Assembly (NCBI RefSeq): GCF_001280085.1
Contig: NZ_LGED01000274.1
Coordinates: 1-29,425, forward strand
Source of the DNA: Saccharothrix sp. NRRL B-16348
GTDB lineage: Bacteria > Actinomycetota > Actinomycetes > Mycobacteriales > Pseudonocardiaceae
Length of the DNA: 29,425 nt
Reading direction: 5' to 3'
The position numbers and the translations under genes were made by a program. Below the pieces are notes generated by a model, which did no database searches, had not been told where the DNA came from, and saw only the letters and a program-made list of their open reading frames with translations. Shown here in pieces: positions 8,709 to 16,981 of the stretch; within the stretch, counting starts at the first letter, position 1; every line of letters starts with the position of its first letter.

Positions 8709-9206
8709 TCACGCCTCGTGGTGCAGCAGCCAGCGCTTCACGTCCGCGCCCCAGCGGAAGTTGCCGATCGCGCCGCCCGTGCGGATCACCCGGTGGCACG
8801 GCACGAACAGGGTGGCCGCGTTGCGGGCGCACGCGGTGGCGGCGGCGCGGACGGCGGCGGGTCGACCGGCCAGCAGGGCGTAGTCGGCGTAGCTGACCGG
8901 CTTGCCCGCCGGAACGGTGCGGAGCGCGTCCCACGCCCGCTGCGTGAACTCGCCCCCGCGCTGCCGCACCGGCACGTCGACGATCGCGTCCAGGTCACCG
9001 GCGTGGTAAGACCGCACGGCCCTGGTCACGGCGCCCAGGTCACGCCGGTGCGCGAGCGTCGTCGGCCGCAATGACGGCGACACCTGGGGCAGCAGGTCGT
9101 CCACGTCCGCGGTCCAGCCGCTGGCCAGGACGGCGCCGTCCATGGCGACGACGGCGGTGAAAGGGCTGATCGGGGTGTCGATGGTCGACACGTGGCCGGT
9201 GCTCAC
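8709..9206 (-). CDS. ogt: Methylated-DNA-protein-cysteine methyltransferase
   Basis: A 165-aa O6-alkylguanine-DNA alkyltransferase that repairs O6-methylguanine by irreversible transfer to its own cysteine. The active site PCHRVI (Cys137) is intact. The recognition helix region RAAATACARN (Arg120 as the base-flipping finger) and the C-terminal GAIGNFRWG segment are present. The N-terminal domain (1-80) is weakly conserved, as usual. GTG 9206 is chosen because AGGAGGA lies just upstream and it overlaps the ada-alkA stop by 4 nt, which indicates translational coupling. The pair forms an adaptive-response operon in which the Ada protein upstream should activate both genes on methylation damage. 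Confidence 0.95.
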   Translation of the reverse strand: MSTGHVSTIDTPISPFTAVVAMDGAVLASGWTADVDDLLPQVSPSLRPTTLAHRRDLGAVTRAVRSYHAGDLDAIVDVPVRQRGGEFTQRAWDALRTVPAGKPVSYADYALLAGRPAAVRAAATACARNAATLFVPCHRVIRTGGAIGNFRWGADVKRWLLHHEA

Positions 9207-10471
9207 GCGGTCCTCCTCAAGTGCATCGCGGCGTACGAGCGCCAAGGGCGCCACGCGATGTTGTCGCTGGTCAAAGGGATGTCAGGGGCGCCGAGCACGC
9301 GCATCACGACGTACGAGGCGACCGCCGGGCCGACACCGGGGAACGCCGACAGCTCGGCGTGCAGCTCGTCCGCGTCACGGCCCACGTCGACCCGCAACGT
9401 GCCGTCGGCCAAGGCCCGCGCCACCGGCGAGTCGATCGCCGACGGCGCCGGGTACAAGTGCGTCACCGGACCGTCGGGCTGCTCCAGCGGCTCGCCCGGC
9501 GCGTGGTGGCCGAGCGACCTGAGCAGGGTTTCCGCTCCGTCGACGCTGCCCGGCAGCCGCACGCCCGGCCGGGCGATGACCGACGGCCGCAACGTCGGGT
9601 CGGCGGCCAGGAAGTCGTCCACGGCCACGGGGTCGGCGTCCAGGTCCAGCAGCCGCCGCACCCGGCTCACCGCGCTGCCCAGGTCACGCAGGTCGGTCAA
9701 CCGCAGCGAGCACGACACGTGCCCCGCCGCGGGCTCCAGCAGCACGGTCGCCTGACCGTGCGGCAGGCGCAACGACCGCGCGTAGCAGCGGTCCGTCACG
9801 TGCTCCACGCCCGGGATCGCGTGCGCCCGGAAGTACGCCAGCAGGCCCGCCGCGTCGAACGGCGGCCGGTACGGCAGGCGCAGCGTGATGCGGCCCGCCG
9901 TGCTCGACGCGGCCCGGGTCGAGCGCATCGCCGACGGCGTGGTCGCGAACACCGTCCGGATCGTGTCGTTGAACTGCCGCACGCTGGCGAAACCGGCCGC
10001 GAACGCGATGTCCGTGAACGACAGGTCGGTCGTCTCGATCAGCAACCTCGCGGAATGCGCGCGGTGCGCCCGCGCGAGCGCCAGCGGTCCCGCGCCCAGT
10101 TCGGCGGTGAGCACGCGGGTCAGGTGGCGTTCCGAGTAGCCCAACCGCGCCGCGAGCCCCGGCACGCCCTCCCGCTCCACCACGCCGTCGGAGATCAGGC
10201 GCATGGCGCGGGCGGCCAGGTCGGCCCGCAGATTCCACTCCGGCGAGCCGGGCACGGCGTCCGGCAGGCACCGGCGGCACGCCCGGTAGCCGGCGGACTG
10301 GGCCGCCGCCGCGGTCGGGTAGAACTCGGCGTTGCGGCGCTTCGGCGTCACCGCGGGGCAGGACGGCCGGCAGTAGATCCGGGTCGTGCGCACCGCGAGG
10401 ATGAAGCACCCGTCGAAGCGGGCGTCGCGGGCGGCGACGGCCCGGTAGGCGCGTTCGTCGTCGAGGAGCAT
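9203..10471 (-). CDS. Ada-AlkA fusion: methyl sensor/activator plus DNA glycosylase
   Basis: A 422-aa adaptive-response protein in three parts. Residues 1-75 are the Ada metal-binding methylphosphotriester sensor, with DGCF, RIYCRPSC (Cys34, Cys38) and ACRRC (Cys65, Cys68) as zinc ligands; Cys34 matches the methyl acceptor. Residues about 82-180 are the AraC-type helix-turn-helix pair (GYSERHLTRVL, FASVRQFNDTI). Residues about 195-422 are an AlkA-like 3-methyladenine glycosylase with helix-hairpin-helix FPGVGPAVASYV and an Asp in IPLTSD at the position of the catalytic Asp. The sequence then jumps directly to AWRPWRSYAAMHL: about 25 residues of helix normally between these motifs are absent, which may cripple the glycosylase. 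Start ATG 10471; the usual family length is about 480-500 aa. It shares an 80-bp divergent region with ychF. Confidence 0.93.
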   Translation of the reverse strand: MLLDDERAYRAVAARDARFDGCFILAVRTTRIYCRPSCPAVTPKRRNAEFYPTAAAAQSAGYRACRRCLPDAVPGSPEWNLRADLAARAMRLISDGVVEREGVPGLAARLGYSERHLTRVLTAELGAGPLALARAHRAHSARLLIETTDLSFTDIAFAAGFASVRQFNDTIRTVFATTPSAMRSTRAASSTAGRITLRLPYRPPFDAAGLLAYFRAHAIPGVEHVTDRCYARSLRLPHGQATVLLEPAAGHVSCSLRLTDLRDLGSAVSRVRRLLDLDADPVAVDDFLAADPTLRPSVIARPGVRLPGSVDGAETLLRSLGHHAPGEPLEQPDGPVTHLYPAPSAIDSPVARALADGTLRVDVGRDADELHAELSAFPGVGPAVASYVVMRVLGAPDIPLTSDNIAWRPWRSYAAMHLRRTA

Positions 10472-10537
10472 GGGACCCACTCTGCCAGCGGCGGGACGTG
10501 GGGTCTCGCGGGAATCGGACACGGCGTTGGGGGCGCG

Positions 10538-10551
10538 TAGACTCACCCACC

Positions 10552-10554
<3 letters not shown>
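10538..10554 (+). promoter_or_regulatory. Probable leaderless promoter of ychF
   Basis: A TAGACT -10 hexamer (10538-10543) lies 8 nt before the GTG start at 10552, and there is no ribosome binding site. That spacing puts transcription start at or next to the start codon, as in the many leaderless actinobacterial genes. No convincing -35 is seen. Confidence 0.45.
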
Positions 10555-11631
<1,077 letters not shown>

Positions 11632-11719
11632 CCGGCTGGGCACTCGCGCGCAAGGCCGGCCGGCGAGGGAGGTCGGATGGGGTCATCCGGCCTCTTCGGG
11701 GTCCTCCACCCCTCCAGAG

Positions 11720-11739
11720 TGGTACGATATCCGGTACCA
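11720..11739. promoter_or_regulatory. Operator/promoter of the yefM-yoeB module
   Basis: A palindrome TGGTAC-GATATCCG-GTACCA (perfect 6-bp arms, 8-nt spacer) lies 20 nt before the antitoxin start. The TACGAT inside it fits a -10 hexamer, so a repressor bound here would block RNA polymerase. YefM-YoeB complexes are known to bind palindromes with a TGTACA-like core, and the GGTACC-type half sites resemble this, so autoregulation is likely. Confidence 0.6.
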
Positions 11740-11759
11740 GCGAAGAGGGGGTGCCTGCC

Positions 11760-12041
11760 GTGTCCATCACAGCGAGCGAGGCGCGCAAGGAACTGTTCCC
11801 GCTGATCAAGAAGGTCAACGAGGACCACGACCCCGTCGAGATCGTGTCCAAGCACGGAAACGCCGTGCTGATCTCCGCCGAGGACTACGCCGCCCTGCGT
11901 GAAGGCTCGTATCTCCTGCGCTCGCCCGCGAACGCGCGTCGGCTGCTCAAGGCCTACGAGAACGCGTTGAGCCGGATCAACGTCTCCGAGCGTGCGCTGA
12001 TCGACCCGGATGCGGCAGACGCGGACAAGGGCGGCGCGTGA
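11760..12041 (+). CDS. yefM: YefM/Phd-family antitoxin
   Basis: A 93-aa antitoxin. The N-terminal Phd/YefM DNA-binding fold is plain from [39 protein letters not shown] and [14 protein letters not shown]. The C-terminal 25 residues ([15 protein letters not shown] end) are acidic and presumably disordered; this is the part that wraps and neutralises the toxin. GTG 11760 is chosen because GAAGAGGGGG lies 9 nt upstream and the family starts at this SITASEAR; a GTG at 11751 is in frame but too close to the ribosome binding site. Its stop overlaps the toxin start by 4 nt (GTGA), the usual coupling. Expected to repress its own promoter through the palindrome at 11720-11739. Confidence 0.94.
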   Translation: MSITASEARKELFPLIKKVNEDHDPVEIVSKHGNAVLISAEDYAALREGSYLLRSPANARRLLKAYENALSRINVSERALIDPDAADADKGGA

Positions 12042-12292
12042 GGCTCGTCTTCGAAGAGCACGGCTGGGAGGACTACACGTCCTGGCTCAAGAACGACCGC
12101 AAGACGCTCGCCCGGATCAACAAGCTCATCGAGGACGTCCTCCGCGACCCCTTCACCGGGATCGGCAAGCCCGAGCCCCTCAAGTACCACCTCCCCGGTG
12201 CTTGGTCCCGGCGGATCGACGACGAGCACCGACTGGTCTACCTCGTCGTCGACGACGAGATCGTCATCCTCGCTGCCCGCTACCACTACTGA
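12038..12292 (+). CDS. yoeB: YoeB-family mRNA interferase toxin
   Basis: An 84-aa ribosome-dependent endoribonuclease toxin of the RelE superfamily that cuts mRNA in the ribosomal A site. It is the same length as E. coli YoeB and has all catalytic residues: Glu46 in KPEPLK, Arg65 in DDEHRLVY and His83 in the terminal RYHY. The family segments WSRRI and [13 protein letters not shown] are intact, so the toxin looks active and the antitoxin necessary. Start GTG 12038 overlaps the yefM stop. Such pairs are commonly chromosomal stress modules in actinomycetes; nothing nearby suggests recent transfer. Confidence 0.96.
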   Translation: MRLVFEEHGWEDYTSWLKNDRKTLARINKLIEDVLRDPFTGIGKPEPLKYHLPGAWSRRIDDEHRLVYLVVDDEIVILAARYHY

Positions 12293-12518
12293 TCGCCGAC
12301 CACCACGCGGCCCGCAGTGGGCCTTTCCCAAGGTGTGGTGGCGCCCGTGGGACGTGCGGTGAGGCGGACTTCGGTCTGCAGCTGCGGATACATCCAGTCG
12401 GGCAGGGTGTCCATGGCCGTGGACGCTAGGTCGTGAGTCGGTGACCCGGTAGTCGCACGATGGCGTGGGCGAGGGGTGGTTGCGGACCGGTGGGGCTTGA
12501 TCATGTGGTGGTGAACGG

Positions 12519-12560
12519 ACCTCGGGGCGGTGCGCTCAGGTGAGCGCACCGCCCCGAGGT
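12519..12560. terminator. Perfect 20-bp hairpin, probable bidirectional terminator
   Basis: The arms ACCTCGGGGCGGTGCGCTCA (12519-12538) and its exact reverse complement (12541-12560) are separated by only GG. It lies between yoeB (plus) and the convergent small membrane-peptide gene (minus), so it could end both transcripts, although neither side has a long T tract. The spacer 12293-12518 holds no gene I can support. Confidence 0.6.
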
Positions 12561-12574
12561 ACTGTGCTCTGGCG

Positions 12575-12679
12575 TCAGCGCACCTGGTTGCGGCTGTGGC
12601 GGGCCAGGGCGAAGACGCCCCCCGCGGTGGCGAGCATGGCCAGGGCAGAGACGGTGAATACGACGATGTCGGTGGTCAT
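12575..12679 (-). CDS. 34-aa single-span membrane peptide
   Basis: A short gene encoding MTTDIVVFTVSALAMLATAG and a further GVFALARHSRNQVR: one hydrophobic helix (about residues 5-27) with an acidic N-terminus and a basic C-terminus (RHSRNQVR), so the C-terminus should face the cytoplasm. The start ATG 12679 is supported by AAGGGG 9 nt upstream; the frame continues further back without a better start. No family is recognised. It is divergent from the GT87-type gene across about 100 bp and ends in the perfect hairpin. Possible roles are a regulatory micro-protein for a membrane complex or a toxin-like peptide; neither can be shown. Confidence 0.55.
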   Translation of the reverse strand: MTTDIVVFTVSALAMLATAGGVFALARHSRNQVR

Positions 12680-12721
12680 GCGATTTTTCCCCTTGCGTTG
12701 ATCTCCCACTCGTCTTGACGT

Positions 12722-12766
12722 CCGGGTACCCGGTTTCGTGGCCCGACAGTCGTGTAATTCACACGA
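12722..12766. promoter_or_regulatory. Two palindromes in a divergent promoter region
   Basis: CCGGGTACCCGG (12722-12733) is a perfect 12-bp palindrome. TCGTGT-AATTC-ACACGA (12750-12766) has perfect 6-bp arms and overlaps a TAATTC that may be a -10. They lie between the 34-aa peptide gene and the glycosyltransferase gene and look like operator sites, but no regulator gene is adjacent. Confidence 0.35.
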
Positions 12767-12783
12767 TCGTGGAGGTAGATGCA

Positions 12784-13995
12784 GTGGGACTGCGTGCACT
12801 TGAGGGGCGGGTGCTCGCCTACGCGCCGTGGATCCTGGGCGTGTCGCTGCTCGGGCACCTGGCGATGGTCGCGTTCCAGGCGAAGATGACCATGGTGGAC
12901 CTGATGGTCTACCGGAACGCCTCACCGGAGCTGTTCACCGGCCTGCTCTACGAGTGGCGGCTCAAGGAGTTCTCCGACCAGTTCGCCCTGCCGTTCACCT
13001 ACCCACCGTTCTCCGCGCTCGTCTTCGTGCCGCTGTCCTGGGTGCCGTGGGGCCTGGCCCGCTGGTTCTGGCAGCTCGCCTGCCTGGCCTGCCTCTGGTT
13101 CGTCACCCGCAAGTCGCTCCAGCTCGTCGGCAGCAACGACCCGCGCCGCGCGATGCTGTGGACCGGCCTGTTCGTGTGGGTCGAACCGGTCCGCACGACC
13201 CTGAACTACGGGCAGATCAACCTGGTCCTGGCCGCCCTCCTGCTCGGCACGATGGTCAGCGCCCGGAGCTGGAAGCAGGGCGCGGGCGTCGGCGTCGCGG
13301 CCGGGTTGAAGCTCACGCCCGCCATCTCGGGCCTGTACTTCCTGATCAACCGCCAGTACAAGGCGGCGGTGTGGTCGATCGCGGCGTTCTTCGGCACGGT
13401 CGCGGTGGCGTACGCGGTGTCGCCCCGCCTGTCGAACGAGTACTGGTTCCACCTGCTCGGTGACGCCTCCCGCGTCGGCCCGGTCGCCTCGGCGATCAAC
13501 CAGTCGCTGCGCGGCGCCTTGTCCCGCACGCTCGGGTACGACATCGGGACCGGGCCGGTCTTCCTGGGCGCGGTGGTCGTCGCGGCCGTGCTCACGGGGT
13601 TCGCGCTGCACGCGTCGGTCAAGGCCAAGGACACGTTGGCGATGATCGTGTCCGTCCAGTTCCTCGGCCTGCTCGTGTCGCCGATCTCGTGGAGCCACCA
13701 CTGGGTGTGGGCGGTGCCCGCGCTGATGTGGCTGGTCCACGCGGCGAAGCACCGGCTCGCCACGGTCACGGCGGTCGCGTGGATCCTGGCGATCGGCAGC
13801 TACCTGATCTCGTTCCTGCTCAAGACGCAGCCGTCGATCTGGGTCATCCCGCGCCCCTGGTACTACTCGGCGCTGGGCTGGGTCTACCCGGCGGTGGGCG
13901 TGCTCACGCTCGTCACCATCGCCGTGGTGCTCCGGCAGCGGGCGCCGAAGTCACAGGAAGACGTCGAGCACCCCGTCGATCTCCTCCGCGAGTGA
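12784..13995 (+). CDS. GT87-type (DUF2029) polyprenyl-phosphate-mannose glycosyltransferase
   Basis: A 403-aa integral membrane glycosyltransferase of the GT-C fold, about ten membrane helices, probably transferring mannose or another sugar from polyprenyl phosphate onto a cell-envelope glycolipid such as a phosphatidylinositol mannoside. The first outer loop has the typical acidic motif MVDLMVYRNA (Asp near residue 40), followed by the DUF2029 motif FTYPPFSALVF and later NYGQINLVL, AAGLKLTPA and SPISWSHHWVW, all characteristic. GTG 12784 has GGAGG 8 nt upstream; the frame is open before it but lacks a better start. The last 45 bases overlap the convergent pterin dehydratase gene. The acceptor is unknown. 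Confidence 0.85.
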   Translation: MGLRALEGRVLAYAPWILGVSLLGHLAMVAFQAKMTMVDLMVYRNASPELFTGLLYEWRLKEFSDQFALPFTYPPFSALVFVPLSWVPWGLARWFWQLACLACLWFVTRKSLQLVGSNDPRRAMLWTGLFVWVEPVRTTLNYGQINLVLAALLLGTMVSARSWKQGAGVGVAAGLKLTPAISGLYFLINRQYKAAVWSIAAFFGTVAVAYAVSPRLSNEYWFHLLGDASRVGPVASAINQSLRGALSRTLGYDIGTGPVFLGAVVVAAVLTGFALHASVKAKDTLAMIVSVQFLGLLVSPISWSHHWVWAVPALMWLVHAAKHRLATVTAVAWILAIGSYLISFLLKTQPSIWVIPRPWYYSALGWVYPAVGVLTLVTIAVVLRQRAPKSQEDVEHPVDLLRE

Positions 13996-14244
13996 CACGT
14001 CCAGCGCCGTGATCCCGCCGCTGGAGTGCGTGCCGCAGCGGAACGTGAGCGTGCGCCAGCGGATGTCGATGTCGGGGTGGTGGTTGTCGTTCTCCGCGAT
14101 CTCCGCCACCCGGTTCACCACCTGCAGCGCCTGCGCGAAGCTCTCCAGCTCCACCGTGCGCACCAGCGCGGCGTCCTGCGCCCGCCACGAGGGCAGCGAG
14201 GACAGCGCGGCGGTCACCTGGTCGTCGGTCAGCAGCTCGGCCAT
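13951..14244 (-). CDS. Pterin-4a-carbinolamine dehydratase
   Basis: A 97-aa PCD/DCoH-family enzyme that dehydrates 4a-hydroxytetrahydropterin after aromatic hydroxylation. The active site is clear: ENDNHHPD with His55 and His56, then the DIDIRWRTLTF strand and the third catalytic His73 in CGTHSSGGIT. Length is normal for the bacterial family. Start ATG 14244 fits the family N-terminus (AELLTDDQV); upstream starts would run into the TPP riboswitch region. It is a single gene, divergent from the thiamine operon and overlapping the end of the GT87 gene on the other strand. No aromatic hydroxylase is nearby, so the partner is unknown. Confidence 0.92.
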   Translation of the reverse strand: MAELLTDDQVTAALSSLPSWRAQDAALVRTVELESFAQALQVVNRVAEIAENDNHHPDIDIRWRTLTFRCGTHSSGGITALDVSLAEEIDGVLDVFL

Positions 14245-14284
14245 GGCCCTGATCGTCCCACCGAGCGGGGTAAGCTGCGCGTTC

Positions 14285-14376
14285 GCCACGGGAGTCCGGT
14301 GCTGCGCCGGGCTGAGAGGAAGGCGCGCGAGCCTTCGACCGTCCACACCTGATCCGGGTCATGCCGGTGTAGGGAG
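14285..14376 (+). ncRNA. TPP riboswitch (Thi element)
   Basis: The leader carries the conserved thiamine-pyrophosphate aptamer: a CGGGAGTCCGG opening, CTGAGA at 14312-14317, an extra arm AAGGC…GCCTT (14320-14335), and the second conserved block ACCTGATCCGGGTCATGCCGG followed by TGTAGGGAGAG. The final P1 strand overlaps AGGGAG (14371-14376), which is also the ribosome binding site of the next gene. Ligand binding should therefore hide it and stop translation. A TAAGCT -10 at 14271-14276 puts transcription start at about 14283. Confidence 0.95.
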
Positions 14377-14378
14377 AG

Positions 14379-15416
14379 ATGATGTTCCGACGAGTGCTGC
14401 CCGCCGTGACCGCGTTCGCGCTGCTCACGGCCTGTTCGGTCACCACGTCCGACGCGCCGGCGCCGGGGGAGCGGGTCGTCACGCTGGTGACGCACGACTC
14501 GTTCGCCCTCAGCCCCGAGCTGCTGGAGCGGTTCAAGACCGACACCGGCATCACGATCAAGCCCCTGGCCAGCGGTGACGCCGGCGAGGTGACGAACAAG
14601 CTGGTCCTCACCAAGGACGCCCCGATCGGTGACGTCGCCTTCGGCGTGGACTCCACGTTCGCCTCCCGCGCGTTGAAGGAAGGGGTGTTCGCCGAGTACG
14701 CGAGCCCCGAGGCGCAGAAGGGCGCGCAGCGCTACCAGCTCGACCCGCCGAACCGGCTGCACGCGGTCGACGTCGGCGACGTGTGCCTGAACATCGACGT
14801 CGCGGCGTTCAAGGACATCGGCGAGCCCAAGCAGTACGCCGACCTGGCCGACCCGAAGTACAAGGACATGCTGGTGGTCGAGGACCCGGCGACGTCCTCC
14901 CCGGGCCTGGCGTTCCTGCTCGGCACGATCGCCACGTTCGGCGAGCAGAACTGGCAGAACTACTGGGGCCAGCTCAAGGCCAACGGCGTGAAGGTCGTCA
15001 GCGGCTGGGAAGAGGCCTACACGCAGGACTTCTCCGGCTCCAGCGGCAAGGGGCCGCGGCCGATCGTGGTGTCCTACGCGTCGTCGCCGTCGGCGGAGAT
15101 CGGTGACGACGGCACGCCGCGCACCAAGGCGCTGCTCGACACGTGCTACCGCCAGGTCGAGTACGCGGGCGTGCTCGACGGCGCCAAGAACCCCGAGGAC
15201 GCGAAGAAGGTCCTGGACTTCCTGCTCGGCGAGCAGGTGCAGGCCGACGTGCCGGGCACGATGTACGTCTACCCGTCACGGGAGGGCGTCGCGCTGCCGG
15301 AGGCGTGGACCAAGGCCGCGCCGCTGCCCGCCACCGCGCGGTCCCTGCCCGCCGCCGAGGTCGACGCGAACCGCGAGCGGTGGGTGCAGCAGTGGCGCAC
15401 GTTGGTCCAAGGCTGA
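14379..15416 (+). CDS. thiB: Thiamine ABC transporter substrate-binding lipoprotein
   Basis: A 345-aa periplasmic-binding-type lipoprotein for thiamine or its phosphates. A signal peptide ends in the lipobox LTAC (Cys19 counted from the first ATG), so the mature protein is anchored outside the membrane. The core has the ThiB-like pattern VTLVTHDSFALSPELLERF, GDVAFGVDSTF, VDVGDVCLNID, VEDPATSSPGLAFLLGTIA and GWEEAYTQDFSGSSG. Two adjacent ATGs exist (14379 and 14382); the second has the better spacing from AGGGAG. It is the first gene of the riboswitch-controlled uptake operon. The permease gene starts inside its last 25 bases. Specificity for thiamine is inferred from riboswitch and family; a related hydroxymethylpyrimidine precursor cannot be excluded. 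Confidence 0.93.
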   Translation: MMFRRVLPAVTAFALLTACSVTTSDAPAPGERVVTLVTHDSFALSPELLERFKTDTGITIKPLASGDAGEVTNKLVLTKDAPIGDVAFGVDSTFASRALKEGVFAEYASPEAQKGAQRYQLDPPNRLHAVDVGDVCLNIDVAAFKDIGEPKQYADLADPKYKDMLVVEDPATSSPGLAFLLGTIATFGEQNWQNYWGQLKANGVKVVSGWEEAYTQDFSGSSGKGPRPIVVSYASSPSAEIGDDGTPRTKALLDTCYRQVEYAGVLDGAKNPEDAKKVLDFLLGEQVQADVPGTMYVYPSREGVALPEAWTKAAPLPATARSLPAAEVDANRERWVQQWRTLVQG

Positions 15417-16981
15417 CCTGGTCCCTCGCCGCGCTGCTGCCGCTGGCGTTCCTCGGCGTGTTCTTCGCGTGGCCGGTGCTGGCGATCGTCGGGCTCGGCC
15501 TCGGCGAGGGCGGCGTGCTGCCGGTCCTGGCCCGTGCCGACACGTGGGACCTGGTCGGGTTCACCCTCGGCCAGGCCGCCGCGGCGACGGCGTTGGCGCT
15601 GGTCACGGGCATGCCGGTGGCGTTCCTGCTGGCCCGGTGCCGGGTGCGCGGCGCGGGGCTGGTGCGGGCGGCGGTGATGGTGCCGTTCGTGCTGCCGACC
15701 GTGGTCGTGGGGCTGGCGTTCCGGGCGTTGTGGCCCGACGGCGGCGTGCTGCCGATCGTGCTGGCCAACGCGTTCTTCAACGTCGCCGTGGTCGGCCGCA
15801 CGGTCGGCGGCCTGTGGGCGCGGGTCGACCGGCGGGCGGAGGACGCGGCACGGGCTCTGGGCGCGTCACGCTTCCGCGCGTTCACGTCCGTCGTGCTGCC
15901 GTCGTTGGCGCCGGCGATCGGGTCGGCGGCGTCGGTGGTGTTCCTGTTCTGCGCCACCAGCTTCGGCGTGGTGCTGGTGCTCGGCGGCGCGCGTCACCGC
16001 ACGTTGGAGACCGAGATCTACCTGCGCACGGTGGAGCTGTTCGACCTGTCGGGCGCCGCCGCGCTGTCGTTGCTGCAGTTCGTCGCCGTGATCGCGGTGC
16101 TCGTGATCGGCGGTCTGGCCCGCCGCAAGCGCGAGAAGTCGCTGTCGCTGCGGATCGAGCCGCCCCGTCGGCCCACCGGCGGCGAGTGGGGCGTGGTCGT
16201 CGCGGCGTGGCTGGTCGTGGCCGCGCTGCTCGCCCCGGTCGTGGGGCTTCTCCTGCGGTCGTTGGCCACCGACGACGGCTGGAGCTTCGCCGGGTACGCG
16301 GCGTTGGCGGGCACGGGGGAGCGCGGCACGCTGGCCGTGTCCGGGCTGGACGCGGCGCTCAACTCGGTGCGCACGGCGACCGACGCCACGCTGGTGGCGC
16401 TGCTGGTCGGCGTGACGTCCGCGGTGGTCCTGGTGGGGCTGCGGCGGCACCGGTCCTGGTTCGCGGAAACCCTGGACACCGCGCTGATGCTGCCGCTGGG
16501 GGTGTCCGCGGTGACGCTCGGCTTCGGCTACCTGATCACCATGGACGCCTTGCCCGGCGATTTCCGCACGTCACCGCTGCTGGTGCCGTTGGCGCAGGCG
16601 TTGGTGGTGACGCCGTTGATCGTGCGGATCGTGCTGCCGGTGCTGCGTGCCGTGGACGAACGGCTGCGGCAGGCCGCGGCGACGTTGGGCGCGAGCCCGT
16701 GGCGGGTGTGGCGCGAGGTGGACTTGCCGCTGGCGGCGCGGTCGCTGCTGGCGGCGGCCGGGTTCGGGTTCGTGGTGGCGTTGGGGGAGTTCGGGGCGAC
16801 GAGCTTCCTGGCCCGACCGGACGCGCCGACGTTGCCGGTCGTGATCGCGCGGCTGATGTCGCGACCCGGTGAGCTGAACAGCCAGATGGCGTACGCCGCG
16901 TGCGCGTTGCTGATGGTGGTGACCACGGTGGCCGTGCTGGTGATCGAGCGGTTGCGCGTGCCGAGCGGCGGGGAGTTCTGA
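15392..16981 (+). CDS. thiP: Thiamine ABC transporter permease, fused two-domain
   Basis: A 529-aa permease with two copies of the binding-protein-dependent transport domain, about twelve membrane helices, as in ThiP and other fused iron/thiamine permeases. Each half has an EAA-type loop that docks the ATPase: EDAARALGASRFRAF…LP in the first and RQAAATLGASPWRVWREV in the second. Length matches E. coli ThiP (536). The start is uncertain because the frame is open inside thiB; GTG 15392 (overlap 25 nt, with GGTGGG before it) gives the usual short N-terminus, and GTG 15380 is an alternative. The stop overlaps the ATPase start (TGATG), so all three subunits are translationally coupled. Confidence 0.92.
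   Translation: MAHVGPRLTWSLAALLPLAFLGVFFAWPVLAIVGLGLGEGGVLPVLARADTWDLVGFTLGQAAAATALALVTGMPVAFLLARCRVRGAGLVRAAVMVPFVLPTVVVGLAFRALWPDGGVLPIVLANAFFNVAVVGRTVGGLWARVDRRAEDAARALGASRFRAFTSVVLPSLAPAIGSAASVVFLFCATSFGVVLVLGGARHRTLETEIYLRTVELFDLSGAAALSLLQFVAVIAVLVIGGLARRKREKSLSLRIEPPRRPTGGEWGVVVAAWLVVAALLAPVVGLLLRSLATDDGWSFAGYAALAGTGERGTLAVSGLDAALNSVRTATDATLVALLVGVTSAVVLVGLRRHRSWFAETLDTALMLPLGVSAVTLGFGYLITMDALPGDFRTSPLLVPLAQALVVTPLIVRIVLPVLRAVDERLRQAAATLGASPWRVWREVDLPLAARSLLAAAGFGFVVALGEFGATSFLARPDAPTLPVVIARLMSRPGELNSQMAYAACALLMVVTTVAVLVIERLRVPSGGEF

Noticed and set aside
12286..12414. 42-aa minus-strand frame starting MDTLPDWMYPQLQTEV
   Set aside because: It looks mildly protein-like with high GC at third positions, but it has no ribosome binding site or recognisable domain and is too short to support; it may be a gene fragment.
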